Shown here piece after piece: positions 15,437 through 23,731 of a stretch of 37,169 nucleotides of DNA (position 1 is its first letter; each line of letters opens with the position of its first letter). Source of the DNA: AP-15 sp036404275 (GTDB lineage: Bacteria; Pseudomonadota; Alphaproteobacteria; ATCC43930; CGMCC-115725); assembly GCA_036404275.1 (NCBI GenBank), contig DASXAM010000293.1:1-37169 (forward strand), written 5' to 3'. A program made the position numbers and the translations under genes. The notes below the pieces were generated by a model. That model was not told the DNA's origin. It saw only the letters and a program-made list of their open reading frames with translations, and did no database searches.

Positions 15437-15871
15437 ATGGCCACCACCCGTCCGCGCTTTTTCGATTTCGACATCGCCAAGATGATGACCGATTTCCATT
15501 TTCGCCCGTTCGACTTCGAGGGGCTGATGGCCTGTCAGCGCCGCAACATCGAAGCGCTGAGCCAAGCCAACCAGCTCGCCGTCGAAGGCTATCAGGCGGT
15601 GGCACGCTGCCAGATCGAGCTGGCCCGCCAGGCGGTCGAGGATGTCTCGGCATTGCTACGCGAGCTGGCGCAGCCCGCCTCGACCGAGGACCGCATCGCC
15701 AAAAACACCGAATACGCCAAGCAGGTGCTGGAGAAAAGCGCGCATCACCGGCGCGAGATGACCGATCTCGCCACCAAGGCCGGCAACGAAGCCGCCGAGG
15801 TGTTGCGCAAGCGGGCGAGTGAAGGCTTGGACGAGCTGCGCGAGCTGGCCAGACCCGCCGCGGCGCGCTGA
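15437..15871 (+). CDS. phaP: Phasin family protein
   Basis: Phasins coat polyhydroxyalkanoate granules. This 144-residue, helix-only, Ala/Glu/Arg-rich protein shows the family pattern: an N-terminal FDIAKMMTDFHFRPFDFEGLMACQRRNIEALSQANQLAVEGYQAVARCQIELARQ, then two further amphipathic helices with VLEKSAHHRREMTDLATKAGNEAAEVL. ATG 15437 was chosen because the region upstream holds the promoter and operators; its ribosome site is weak. No PHA synthase gene is in the window, so granule formation in this organism is inferred. The gene faces the histidine kinase gene tail to tail, only 22 bp apart. Confidence 0.88.
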   Translation: MATTRPRFFDFDIAKMMTDFHFRPFDFEGLMACQRRNIEALSQANQLAVEGYQAVARCQIELARQAVEDVSALLRELAQPASTEDRIAKNTEYAKQVLEKSAHHRREMTDLATKAGNEAAEVLRKRASEGLDELRELARPAAAR

Positions 15872-15893
15872 TCGTGCATTTGCCGCGGTCCGG

Positions 15894-17303
15894 CTATCGC
15901 GGCAGGTGAACCCGCGCGCGCAGCCCGCCTTGCGGCGATGTTTCGAGCCGGACGTCGCCGCCATGCCCGCGCGCCACGTCGCGGGCGATCGTCAGGCCGA
16001 GCCCGACGCCGCCGGTCGAGGGGTTGCGCGAGGCGTCGAGGCGAACAAACGGCCGGAACATGCGGCCGCGTTCGGACGGCGGGACGCCGGGACCGTCGTC
16101 ATCGACCAGGATGTCGATCCCATCCTCCGCCGCGATCCCACTGATCCAGACCTGGCTGCCGTGGCGCCCGGCATTGGCGATCAGATTGCCGAGGCAGCGC
16201 TTCAGCGCATTCGGCCGGACCGGCATCACGCACTCCGGCGCCGCCGACAGCGACAGCCGCGTCCCTTCGCGGCGCACCGCCGCGGCCAGGTCTTCGAGCA
16301 GCATGCCGATATCGGTTTCGACCGGCGTCTCGGTGCCTTCGCCGCGGGCAAAGTCGAGATAGCCATGCACCATATGCTCCATCTCGGCGACATCCGACTT
16401 CAATTCATCGACCGCCGGGTCGTCGCCGAGGATTTCGAGCGCCAGCTTCATCCGCGTCAGCGGCGTGCGCAAATCGTGCGACACCCCGGCCAGCATCTGG
16501 GTGCGCTGTCGGATCTGGCGCTGGATGCGGTCGCGCATCCGCATAAACGCCACCGCCGCCTGGCGCACCTCGACCGCCCCCTCGACCTTGAAGAATGGCA
16601 CCGGCTGTCCCTTGCCGAAGCTCTCGGCGGCGGCCGCCAGTCGGCGCAGCGATTTCACCTGATTGCGCAAAAACAGTGTCGCCACGGCCAAAAGAACCAA
16701 TGACGATCCGACCATCCACATGACGAAAATGTAGGTGGTCGAGCTGTACAGCCGGTTGCGCGGCACATCGACGGTCAGCACTCCTTGGGCGAGCTCGACC
16801 TTGACTTGAACGCGATAAGGATCGGCCAGCGTATCGACGCGGTAAGGCAGGCTGATGCGTCCCTGCATCGCCTGGGTCAGCTGCTCTTCGGCGAGCGAGC
16901 CGCCCGACGGCGACGGCGGCGGCAGCCCTTCGCCGAGGGCGACGGCGAAATCCATGTCGGTCGCCGCGGCGGCATGGCCGAGCAGCCGCGCCCGCGCCGC
17001 CGGCGTGGGGGCGAGCTTCAGCGCATCGATCGTCAGCGCGATATCGCCGGCGACGCCGGTCGCCAGCCGCCACGACACCGCCGCCCAATGCCGGTCGTAA
17101 AAAATCCAGGTGGCGATCGCCTGCAGCAGGATCAGCGGCATCACCACGATCAGCAGCGAGCGCCCGAACATTGTGCGCGGCAGCATCCGCTTGATCCAGC
17201 CGCGCGGCCGGATGTCGCGTTCGCTGCGCGGCTCGGGGTCGCCGTCCGGCGCCGGGTCGAGGGCGAGCGCCGAGGGCTCGAGATCAATCGGGCTTGAGGG
17301 CAT
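15894..17303 (-). CDS. EnvZ-like sensor histidine kinase
   Basis: Inner-membrane sensor kinase of 469 residues. It has a charged cytosolic N-terminus, a first transmembrane segment (about 49-69), a periplasmic domain of about 120 residues, a second transmembrane segment (about 190-212), a HAMP linker, a dimerisation domain with phospho-accepting H276 in GVSHDLRTPLTRMKLALEIL, and an ATPase domain with NLIANAGRHG (N box), DDDGPGVP (G1) and GGVGLGLTIARD (G2). These resemble EnvZ-type kinases. It overlaps the response regulator gene upstream by 20 bp, so they form a pair. The signal it senses is not shown by the sequence. Confidence 0.93.
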   Translation of the reverse strand: MPSSPIDLEPSALALDPAPDGDPEPRSERDIRPRGWIKRMLPRTMFGRSLLIVVMPLILLQAIATWIFYDRHWAAVSWRLATGVAGDIALTIDALKLAPTPAARARLLGHAAAATDMDFAVALGEGLPPPSPSGGSLAEEQLTQAMQGRISLPYRVDTLADPYRVQVKVELAQGVLTVDVPRNRLYSSTTYIFVMWMVGSSLVLLAVATLFLRNQVKSLRRLAAAAESFGKGQPVPFFKVEGAVEVRQAAVAFMRMRDRIQRQIRQRTQMLAGVSHDLRTPLTRMKLALEILGDDPAVDELKSDVAEMEHMVHGYLDFARGEGTETPVETDIGMLLEDLAAAVRREGTRLSLSAAPECVMPVRPNALKRCLGNLIANAGRHGSQVWISGIAAEDGIDILVDDDGPGVPPSERGRMFRPFVRLDASRNPSTGGVGLGLTIARDVARGHGGDVRLETSPQGGLRARVHLPR

Positions 17304-17967
17304 AGCCGGTGCCCCGGACGGTCTGCAGATAGCGCGGAAAGCGCGGGTCGCGCTCGATCTTGCGGCGCAGCCGGGTCATCTGGACATCGACATTGCGGAT
17401 ATTGCCGCTGAACTGCGCCGACAGCGCCAGCTCCTCGCGTGACACCGCCGCGCCGGCCTTGTGCGCGAGGGTCGTCAGCAATCCCAGCTCGGCCGCGGTC
17501 AGATGAACGATGTCGCCGCCGCGGAACAACTCGCCGCGCGCCAGATCGAAGCGGCACCCGCCAAAGCGGATCTCGCGGCGCTCGCCATCGGCAGCCGGGC
17601 GGCGCTGCAGCAGGTTGCGAATCCGCAGCACCAGCTCGCGCGGCTCGAACGGCTTCGAGACATAGTCCTCGGCACCGAGCTCGAGGCCGTTGACGCGATC
17701 CTCGGGCTCCGCCATCGCGGTCAGCAGCAAGACCGGCACGCGCTCTTCGCGGCGCAGCGCGCGGGTCAGCTCGAGCCCGCTCTCACCCGGCATCATCACA
17801 TCGAGCACGACGAGATCAAAGGCGAAGCGGGCGAGCGCCTGGCGCGCCATGCCGGCATCGGCCGCAGTCGTGACACGAAAGCCGTTGTCGGCGAGGTACC
17901 GCCGCAGCAATTCTCTCAGCCGCGCATCGTCGTCGACGACGAGAAGATGGGCTTCATTGCCGCTCAT
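17284..17967 (-). CDS. OmpR-family response regulator
   Basis: A 227-residue DNA-binding response regulator. The receiver domain has the acidic pocket VVDDD, phospho-acceptor D56 (VVLDVMMPG), the switch threonine in LLLTAM and lysine in SKPF; the C-terminal winged helix has LTAAELGLLTTLAHKAG, and ends VDVQMTRLRRKIERDPRFPRYLQTVRGTGYALKPD. It precedes and overlaps its kinase gene, and lies 171 bp downstream of marR on the same strand, with palindromes between. It is closest in pattern to OmpR/EnvZ-type pairs; the target genes are unknown. Confidence 0.94.
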   Translation of the reverse strand: MSGNEAHLLVVDDDARLRELLRRYLADNGFRVTTAADAGMARQALARFAFDLVVLDVMMPGESGLELTRALRREERVPVLLLTAMAEPEDRVNGLELGAEDYVSKPFEPRELVLRIRNLLQRRPAADGERREIRFGGCRFDLARGELFRGGDIVHLTAAELGLLTTLAHKAGAAVSREELALSAQFSGNIRNVDVQMTRLRRKIERDPRFPRYLQTVRGTGYALKPD

Positions 17968-18076
17968 CAGCGCAAGTATAGTGCGTCACGCGGCCGGGCG
18001 CTCCAGCCCTACGCTGCCGACGCTCCGCACCGGCACAGCCGACAAAATCCACTGCGAGATGCCGCCCCCACCCCTA

Positions 18077-18166
18077 CCCTCCCCCGCAAGCGGGGGAGGG
18101 AGCGAACGGAGCCGAACGTTGAGGAGCTGTTGTAGACCCTAACCCTCTCCCGCAGGCGGGGGAGGG
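18077..18166. repeat. Two CCCTC..GAGGG palindromes between marR and response regulator
   Basis: The first is perfect: CCCTCCCCCGC (18077-18087), AA, GCGGGGGAGGG (18090-18100). The second, CCCTCTCCCGC (18143-18153) with GCGGGGGAGGG (18156-18166), has one mismatch. They could attenuate transcription running from marR into the two-component genes. The second copy supplies the stop codon and final codons of marR. Confidence 0.8.
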
Positions 18167-18663
18167 AAGGGTGGGGGGCGGAGCGGCGCGAAGCGGCGGC
18201 GGTCGCCCTCGCCGGCAATGATTTCGAGCAATACCCGGCGAAACCCCTCGACCGCGTGCGCCCCGGCGCGACGATAGGCGGCGCCGACCCGGGCGCGTTG
18301 CGGCGCCGATAATTCGCGCTCGAGCGCGCGCCCCCTGGGCGTCAGCGCCAACAGCCGTTGGCGCCGGTCGCGCGGGCCCGGGCGCTGCACGACAAACCCC
18401 TGCCGCACCAGCTGTCCCAAAACGCGACCGAGGCTTTGCTTGGTGATGCGCAGAATGCCGAGCAGGTCGCCGACGGTGATCTCGGGATGGCGCCCGACAA
18501 AATGCACCACCCGGTGGTGAGCGCGGCCAAAACCGTAGCGCTCCAGGATCGCATCGGGCTCGGCGGTGAAGTCGCGGTAGGCGAAGAACAACAGCTCGAT
18601 CCCTTGCCGTACCTCGTCCTCGCGCAGCGCCGGCGCGTCGGCCACAGAATTTATGTCAGTCAT
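18139..18663 (-). CDS. MarR family transcriptional regulator
   Basis: A winged-helix regulator of 174 residues. The DNA-binding region is HPEITVGDLLGILRITKQSLGRVLGQLVRQGFVVQRPGPRDRRQRLLALTPRG, with the MarR wing (RDRRQRLLALT). The start ATG at 18663 sits inside a palindrome that is probably its own operator; no strong ribosome site precedes it. The last dozen residues (from PPPFPPPPAGEG) are encoded by an intergenic palindromic repeat that also gives the TAG stop, so the natural C-terminus was probably altered by insertion of the repeat. It is divergent from ilvE and upstream of the two-component genes; the ligand is unknown. Confidence 0.9.
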   Translation of the reverse strand: MTDINSVADAPALREDEVRQGIELLFFAYRDFTAEPDAILERYGFGRAHHRVVHFVGRHPEITVGDLLGILRITKQSLGRVLGQLVRQGFVVQRPGPRDRRQRLLALTPRGRALERELSAPQRARVGAAYRRAGAHAVEGFRRVLLEIIAGEGDRRRFAPLRPPPFPPPPAGEG

Positions 18664-18672
18664 ATTGACATA
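18652..18672. promoter_or_regulatory. Palindromic operator between marR and ilvE
   Basis: TATGTCA (18652-18658) and TGACATA (18666-18672) form a seven-base dyad with a seven-base spacer, typical in size for a MarR dimer site. It covers the marR start codon and includes a consensus -35 box TTGACA (18665-18670) reading toward ilvE. A -10 for that box is only weakly matched near 18688 (TACCGT, 17-base spacing); TATATA at 18711 is another candidate -10. MarR control of both genes is inferred. Confidence 0.6.
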
Positions 18673-18777
18673 TCTCGCAACCTTCGATACCGTCCGGGCG
18701 TCCTCGGCGATATATAGGTCCATGCCGGCCCGCGGGTCATGCCGACCGCCCGGCCGCTTCGAGAAGGAAGTTTCCCG

Positions 18778-19686
18778 ATGTCCATGCCCACGCCCCCCTT
18801 CGACGACCGCGACGGCTTCATCTGGTATGACGGGCGCCTGGTGCCATGGCGCGAGGCCAAATTGCATGTGCTGAGCCATGGGCTGCACTATGCGAGCTGC
18901 GTGTTCGAAGGCGAGCGGGTTTACAATGGCACCGTCTTCCGGCTCGAGGACCACAACGAGCGGCTGCTGAATTCGGCGCGAATCATGGGGTTCGAGGTGC
19001 CGGCGAGCATGGACGACCTCGCGCGCGCAACCCGCGAGCTGATCGCCGCCAACAAGATCCGCGACGGCTATGTCCGGCCGATCGCCTGGCGCGGCGCCGA
19101 GCAGATGGGAGTGTCGGCGCAGGCGACCAAAATCCATCTGGCGATGGCGGCATGGGATTGGCCGGCCTATTTCTCGCCCGAGGCGCGGGCCAAGGGGATT
19201 CGCATGAAATGGGCGCCGTGGGCGCGACCGGCGCCGCATACCGCGCCGACCCAGGCCAAGGCCGCGGGCCTCTACATGATCTGCACGATGTCCAAGCACG
19301 ACGCCGAAGCCGATGGCTGCGACGATGCGCTGATGCTCGACTGGCGCGGACAATTGGCCGAAGGCACCGGCGCCAATCTTTTTCTGGTTTTCAACGGCGA
19401 ATTGCACACCCCGACGCCGGATTGCTTTTTGAACGGCATCACCCGGAAGACCGTGATCGAGCTCGCCAAAAAACGCGGCATCAAGGTGGTCGAGCGGGCG
19501 ATCATGCCCGAGGAGCTGGGCCAGGCCGAGGAAATGTTTCTTACCGGCTCGGCCGCCGAGGTGACCCCGGTCGGCGAAATCATCGGCCGCAACGGCCATT
19601 ACCGCTTTACCCCCGGCACCATTTGCCGGCTGATGTGGGAAGATTACGACCGCACCGTCGGCAAAAAGGTCGCCACCGCCGCCTGA
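18778..19686 (+). CDS. ilvE: Branched-chain amino acid aminotransferase
   Basis: PLP enzyme of fold type IV that interconverts leucine, isoleucine and valine with their 2-oxo acids using glutamate/2-oxoglutarate. The PLP-binding lysine is K161 in PTQAKAAGLYM; other family segments are HGLHYASCVFEGERVY, the GQLAEGTGANLFLV loop and TPTPDCFLNGITRKTVIELA, then FLTGSAAEVTPV. It is full length at 302 residues. ATG 18778 has GAAGGAAG upstream; the longer reading from 18739 lacks this. It is transcribed divergently from marR through a shared palindrome, a pairing that suggests local control. Confidence 0.95.
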   Translation: MSMPTPPFDDRDGFIWYDGRLVPWREAKLHVLSHGLHYASCVFEGERVYNGTVFRLEDHNERLLNSARIMGFEVPASMDDLARATRELIAANKIRDGYVRPIAWRGAEQMGVSAQATKIHLAMAAWDWPAYFSPEARAKGIRMKWAPWARPAPHTAPTQAKAAGLYMICTMSKHDAEADGCDDALMLDWRGQLAEGTGANLFLVFNGELHTPTPDCFLNGITRKTVIELAKKRGIKVVERAIMPEELGQAEEMFLTGSAAEVTPVGEIIGRNGHYRFTPGTICRLMWEDYDRTVGKKVATAA

Positions 19687-19780
19687 GCGCCGCCGCTGTC
19701 GCTTGCATTTCCGCTGCGCCGCGCGCCGCAGCGGCGGGCGGCCGGTTTTCTCGTCCGGTATTTTCGACTACACCGTTGCG

Positions 19781-21331
19781 ATGACCTTGCTGCGCTCGGT
19801 TGCGACGGTCGGCGCTTATACGCTGTTGAGCCGGGTCATGGGGTTTGTCCGCGACGTCCTGACCGCGGCGCTCCTCGGTGCCGGCCCGGTCGCCGATGCG
19901 TTCTTTGTCGCGCTCCGGCTGCCGAACCTCTTTCGCAGCCTCTTTGCCGAGGGCGCCTTCAGCGCTGCCTTTGTGCCGCTCTTCGCCGGCAACCTGGCCG
20001 CGCACGGCAAGGCGGAGGCGCGGATTTTTGCCGAGGACGCGCTCGCCGTGCTGCTCGCTGCATTGCTCGGCTTCGTCCTCATCGGCGAAATCTTTATGCC
20101 GGCATTGATGGGGATCATAGCGCCGGGCTTTGGCGACGAGCCGGGCAAGTTCGCCCTTGCCGTCGATCTCGGCCGGATCACTTTTCCGTACCTGCTCTTT
20201 ATCGCGCTGGTGGCGCTGCAAGGCGGCGTGCTGAACTCGGTCGAACGTTTCGCCGCCCCGGCCGCCACCCCGATCCTGCTGAACCTCTCTCTGATCGCCG
20301 CGCTGCTCGGGAGCCGGCGGTTCGGCTGGTCGGACGGCCGCGCCCTCGCCTGGGCGGTCAGCGCCGCCGGGCTCGCGCAATTCCTATGGCTGATGGCGGA
20401 TTGCGCCCGCGCCGGGCTGGCGTTGCGGCTCCCACTGCCACGGCTGACGCCGCAGGTGCGGCGCACGCTTGCGATCATGGGGCCGGGCGTGCTCGGCGCC
20501 GGCGTGACCCAGGTCAATCTCTTGATATCGACGGCGCTCGCCTCGTTTCTGCCGGGTGGATCGGTGTCATACCTTTACTACGCCGACCGGCTCAACCAGC
20601 TGCCGCTCGGGGTTGTCGGCATCGCCGTCGGCACCGCCATTCTGCCGCCCTTGTCGCGCCAGCTGCGGCTCGGCGACCGAGCCGCCGCGGCGGCGACGCA
20701 GAACCGCGGGCTCGAGCTCGCCCTGCTGCTGACCTTGCCGGCAGCGGTCGGGCTCGCCGCGCTGGCAACGCCGATCCTCGCCGCGCTGTTTCAGCGCGGC
20801 GCCTTCGACGCCGCCGACACCGCCGCGACCGCCGCCGCGCTGGCGGCCTATGCCGCAGGGCTGCCCGCCTTTGTCTTGGTCAAGGTGCTGGCGCCGGCCT
20901 TCTTCGCCCGCCACGACACCAAGACCCCGGTGCGGATCGCGGTCGCGGCGATGGCGGTCAATCTGTGTCTGACGATCGTGCTGATGCAGTTTCTCGCCCA
21001 TGTCGGGATCGCGCTGGCCACGACCTGCGCCGGCTGGGTCAACGCGTTGAGCCTTCTCGCGGTGCTAGCCCGGCGCGGCGACTTCCGCCTCGACCGGCGC
21101 GGGCGGCGCAGCCTGCCGCGCATCGCCGCCGCCGCCGCCGGCATGGGGGCGGTGCTGCTGCTGCTGAGGGCCGCATTCGGCGTCGTGCTTGCCGGGCCGC
21201 CACTGCTGCGAATCGCCGCCCTCGGCGGTTTTATCGCTGTCGGGCTCGTCAGCTTTGTCCTTTTCGCGCTGGTCCTCGGGGTGACCGAATGGCGCGAGCT
21301 GTGGGGCCGCCTGCGCCGGCAACCGGCTTGA
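19781..21331 (+). CDS. murJ: Lipid II flippase MurJ
   Basis: Polytopic inner-membrane flippase that moves the peptidoglycan precursor lipid II to the periplasmic face; 516 residues with about fourteen hydrophobic segments. The diagnostic N-terminus is SRVMGFVRDVLTAALLGAGPVADAFFVALRLPNLFRSLFAEGAFSAAFVPLF, the MviN signature with the essential arginines; SYLYYADRLNQLPLGVVGIAVGTAILPPLSR is the second signature. ATG 19781 starts directly before the first conserved helix; the in-frame extension from 19703 is not conserved in type. It follows ilvE by 94 bp and precedes trpS by 31 bp. Confidence 0.96.
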   Translation: MTLLRSVATVGAYTLLSRVMGFVRDVLTAALLGAGPVADAFFVALRLPNLFRSLFAEGAFSAAFVPLFAGNLAAHGKAEARIFAEDALAVLLAALLGFVLIGEIFMPALMGIIAPGFGDEPGKFALAVDLGRITFPYLLFIALVALQGGVLNSVERFAAPAATPILLNLSLIAALLGSRRFGWSDGRALAWAVSAAGLAQFLWLMADCARAGLALRLPLPRLTPQVRRTLAIMGPGVLGAGVTQVNLLISTALASFLPGGSVSYLYYADRLNQLPLGVVGIAVGTAILPPLSRQLRLGDRAAAAATQNRGLELALLLTLPAAVGLAALATPILAALFQRGAFDAADTAATAAALAAYAAGLPAFVLVKVLAPAFFARHDTKTPVRIAVAAMAVNLCLTIVLMQFLAHVGIALATTCAGWVNALSLLAVLARRGDFRLDRRGRRSLPRIAAAAAGMGAVLLLLRAAFGVVLAGPPLLRIAALGGFIAVGLVSFVLFALVLGVTEWRELWGRLRRQPA

Positions 21332-21362
21332 CCCGGTCCGCGCAGCGGCGATAACAGGTGCG

Positions 21363-22361
21363 ATGAACCGCATCTTTTCCGGCATTCAGCCGACCGGCAA
21401 TCTGCATCTCGGCAATTATCTCGGCGCGATCAAGAACTGGGTGGCGCTGCAGCGCGATTACGAGTGCATCTTCTGCATCGTCGATCTGCATGCGCTGACC
21501 TTGCCGCAGGACCCGGACGAGCTGCGCGCCTCGACGCGCGAGGTAACAGCCGCCTATATCGCCGCCGGGATCGACGCGGATGCCTGCATCATCTTCAACC
21601 AGAGCATGGTTCCGGCCCACACCGAGCTCGCCTGGCTCCTCGCCTGCCTGACCCCGCTCGGCTGGCTCAACCGGATGACCCAGTTCAAGGAAAAGGCCGG
21701 CAAGAACCGCGATGTGGCGGGCCTCGGCCTCTATGCCTATCCGGTTTTGATGGCCGCCGACATCCTTGCGTATCGGGCGACGCATGTCCCGGTCGGCGAG
21801 GACCAGAAGCAGCATCTGGAGCTGGCGCGCGACATCGCCGGAGCCTTCAACCGGCGCTACGAGCGGGAATTTTTTCCGTTGCCCGAGCCGCAGATTTTTG
21901 GCGCGGCGACGCGGGTCATGAGCCTGCGCGACGGCACCAAAAAGATGTCGAAATCCGACACTTCGGATTACTCGCGGATCAACATGCTGGACGATGCCGA
22001 TCTGATCGCGCTGAAGATCCGCCGGGCCAAGACCGATCCCGAGCCGCTGCCGGACACGCTGGCGGCGCTCGACCGGCGCCCCGAAGCCGCCAATCTGATC
22101 GACATCTACGCTGCCCTCGCCGATATCGGGCGGGAGACGGCGCTCGCCCGCTTTGCACACGCCAATTTCTCGCGGCTTAAAGAAGAGCTCTCGGCAATCG
22201 CGGTCGAAGCCTTGGGCCGGATCGGCGGCGAAATGCGCCGGCTCACCGCCGATCCCGGCCACATCGACAAAGTGCTGCGCCGCGGCGCCGAACGGGCCCG
22301 CGCCATCGCCGAGCCGGTGCTGCGCGAGGCCCAGGAGATCAGCGGATTGCTGCGTCCTTGA
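21363..22361 (+). CDS. trpS: Tryptophanyl-tRNA synthetase
   Basis: Class I aminoacyl-tRNA synthetase of 332 residues that charges tRNA-Trp. The HIGH-type motif is GNLHLGN in the segment IQPTGNLHLGNYLGAI (residues about 8-23), and the KMSKS motif is exact in KKMSKSD. The tryptophan/ATP-site segments FCIVDLHALT, QSMVPAHTELAWLL, YPVLMAADILAYRATHVPVGEDQKQHLELARDIA are intact. The gene order murJ-trpS-nfuA is common in alphaproteobacteria. Confidence 0.97.
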   Translation: MNRIFSGIQPTGNLHLGNYLGAIKNWVALQRDYECIFCIVDLHALTLPQDPDELRASTREVTAAYIAAGIDADACIIFNQSMVPAHTELAWLLACLTPLGWLNRMTQFKEKAGKNRDVAGLGLYAYPVLMAADILAYRATHVPVGEDQKQHLELARDIAGAFNRRYEREFFPLPEPQIFGAATRVMSLRDGTKKMSKSDTSDYSRINMLDDADLIALKIRRAKTDPEPLPDTLAALDRRPEAANLIDIYAALADIGRETALARFAHANFSRLKEELSAIAVEALGRIGGEMRRLTADPGHIDKVLRRGAERARAIAEPVLREAQEISGLLRP

Positions 22362-22430
22362 GGGTTGATTCGCCTCGGCGCGGCCCCAAGGTTAGGAATG
22401 ATCTTTCCCCCGACATTTGCGGAGCCGTCG

Positions 22431-22979
22431 ATGTTTATTCAGACCGAAGAGACGCCGAACCCGGCGAGCCTGAAATTTCTGCCCGGCCGGGCCGTGATGC
22501 CGTCGGGCACCGCGAATTTCTCGGATCCGCGGGCGGCGGCGCGCTCGCCGCTTGCTGAGCGTCTGTTCAGTCTGCCCGAGGTGGCGGGCGTCTTTCTCGG
22601 CGCCGACTTTATTACGGTGACCAAGGACGAGGACAGCGACTGGTACCAACTAAAGCCGGCAGTTCTTGCCGTGATCATGGAGCATTTCACCGCCGGCCGG
22701 CCGATATTGCTCGGCGCCGCGCCCGCGCCCGCGGCCGGTGACGAGGAAGACGACGAGGTCGTGTCGCAGATCAAGGAATTGCTCGAAACCCGGGTGCGCC
22801 CGGCGGTGGCGCAGGACGGCGGCGACATCATCTTTCACGATTTCGCCGATGGCGTCGTCTATCTGCACATGCAGGGCTCGTGCTCGGGCTGCCCGAGCTC
22901 GACCGCCACCCTAAAGGCCGGGATCGAGAACATGCTGCGCCATTACATTCCCGAGGTCGTCGAGGTGCAGGCGGTCTGA
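22431..22979 (+). CDS. nfuA: NfuA/NifU-type Fe-S scaffold protein
   Basis: Cytosolic iron-sulfur cluster carrier of 182 residues. The N-terminal Nfu_N domain starts MFIQTEETPNPASLKFLPG and ends near residue 88; the C-terminal NifU-like domain holds the cluster-binding pair C151 and C154 in GSCSGCPSST. This Nfu_N+NifU layout matches mitochondrial NFU1 and alphaproteobacterial NfuA-like proteins. ATG 22431 is preceded by GGAG with a six-base gap. An in-frame ATG at 22398 would add eleven residues. Its stop overlaps the proposed CTG start of tsaB. A likely client in this window is MiaB, which needs two [4Fe-4S] clusters. Confidence 0.93.
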   Translation: MFIQTEETPNPASLKFLPGRAVMPSGTANFSDPRAAARSPLAERLFSLPEVAGVFLGADFITVTKDEDSDWYQLKPAVLAVIMEHFTAGRPILLGAAPAPAAGDEEDDEVVSQIKELLETRVRPAVAQDGGDIIFHDFADGVVYLHMQGSCSGCPSSTATLKAGIENMLRHYIPEVVEVQAV

Positions 22980-23731
22980 GCCAAACCGGTATACATCGCG
23001 CGGCGCCGCGGCCGCCCGATTCGCGCGCGCCGCTGGTTCTGGCGATCGACACCGCGGGTGCCGCGTGCTCGGTGGCGGTCGGCTGCGGCGATACGCTGCT
23101 GGCTGCCGAGGAGCTGGCGATGGCGCACGGCCAGGCCGAGGCGCTGTTGCCGATGGTCGACCGGCTTATGGGCACGGCGCGGGTCAAACCGGATGCGCTC
23201 GATTTTGTCGCGGCGACCGTCGGACCCGGCAGCTTCACAGGGATTCGCGTCGGCCTCGCGGCGGGACGCGGCATTGCCCTGGCGGTCGGAGTGCCGCTGA
23301 TCGGGGTGACCGTCTTTGCCGCGACCGCCGCCGCTGTTGCGCTCGAGGGTCGCGCCAACAATGATTTGCTGCTGATTGCGCTAGACAGCCGTCGCGCCGA
23401 CCTTTTTGTTCAATTGTTCGACCCTGCGTTTCGGCCGCGAGGCGCGCCTGCAACAGTGCTCCCGGAGGCGCTCGACGACTTTGTCGGGCCTGTCGCCGGC
23501 AATGGCGCGGTTCTGATTGCCGGCGACGCGGCGCAGCGGGCCGCCGCGGCCCTCGCCATGCGGCGAACCCGGATGCGGATCGCCGACGCGGCGCCGCGGG
23601 TGGCCGGTGCTCTCATCGCCGCACTGGCCCGCTGGCGGCAGGGAGAGCGCGACGATCGAGCATGCCCCCTTTACCTCCGTACGCCCGCCGTGACCTTCGC
23701 CACTCGGTCTCTGCGGCGGGACGGCGTTTGA
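22976..23731 (+). CDS. tsaB: tRNA threonylcarbamoyladenosine synthesis protein TsaB
   Basis: Partner of TsaD and TsaE in making t6A at position 37 of tRNAs that read ANN codons. The core LVLAIDTAGAACSVAV, LAMAHGQAEALLPMVDRLM and VGPGSFTGIRVGLAAGRGIALA match the family's ASKHA fold. No ATG, GTG or TTG lies between the nfuA stop and the conserved LVLAID; the nearest upstream is GTG 22880, which would overlap nfuA by 100 bp and add non-family residues. CTG 22976, overlapping the nfuA stop as CTGA with GAGG ten bases upstream, is proposed instead. The start is therefore uncertain; the gene identity is not. Confidence 0.88.
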   Translation: MSQTGIHRAAPRPPDSRAPLVLAIDTAGAACSVAVGCGDTLLAAEELAMAHGQAEALLPMVDRLMGTARVKPDALDFVAATVGPGSFTGIRVGLAAGRGIALAVGVPLIGVTVFAATAAAVALEGRANNDLLLIALDSRRADLFVQLFDPAFRPRGAPATVLPEALDDFVGPVAGNGAVLIAGDAAQRAAAALAMRRTRMRIADAAPRVAGALIAALARWRQGERDDRACPLYLRTPAVTFATRSLRRDGV

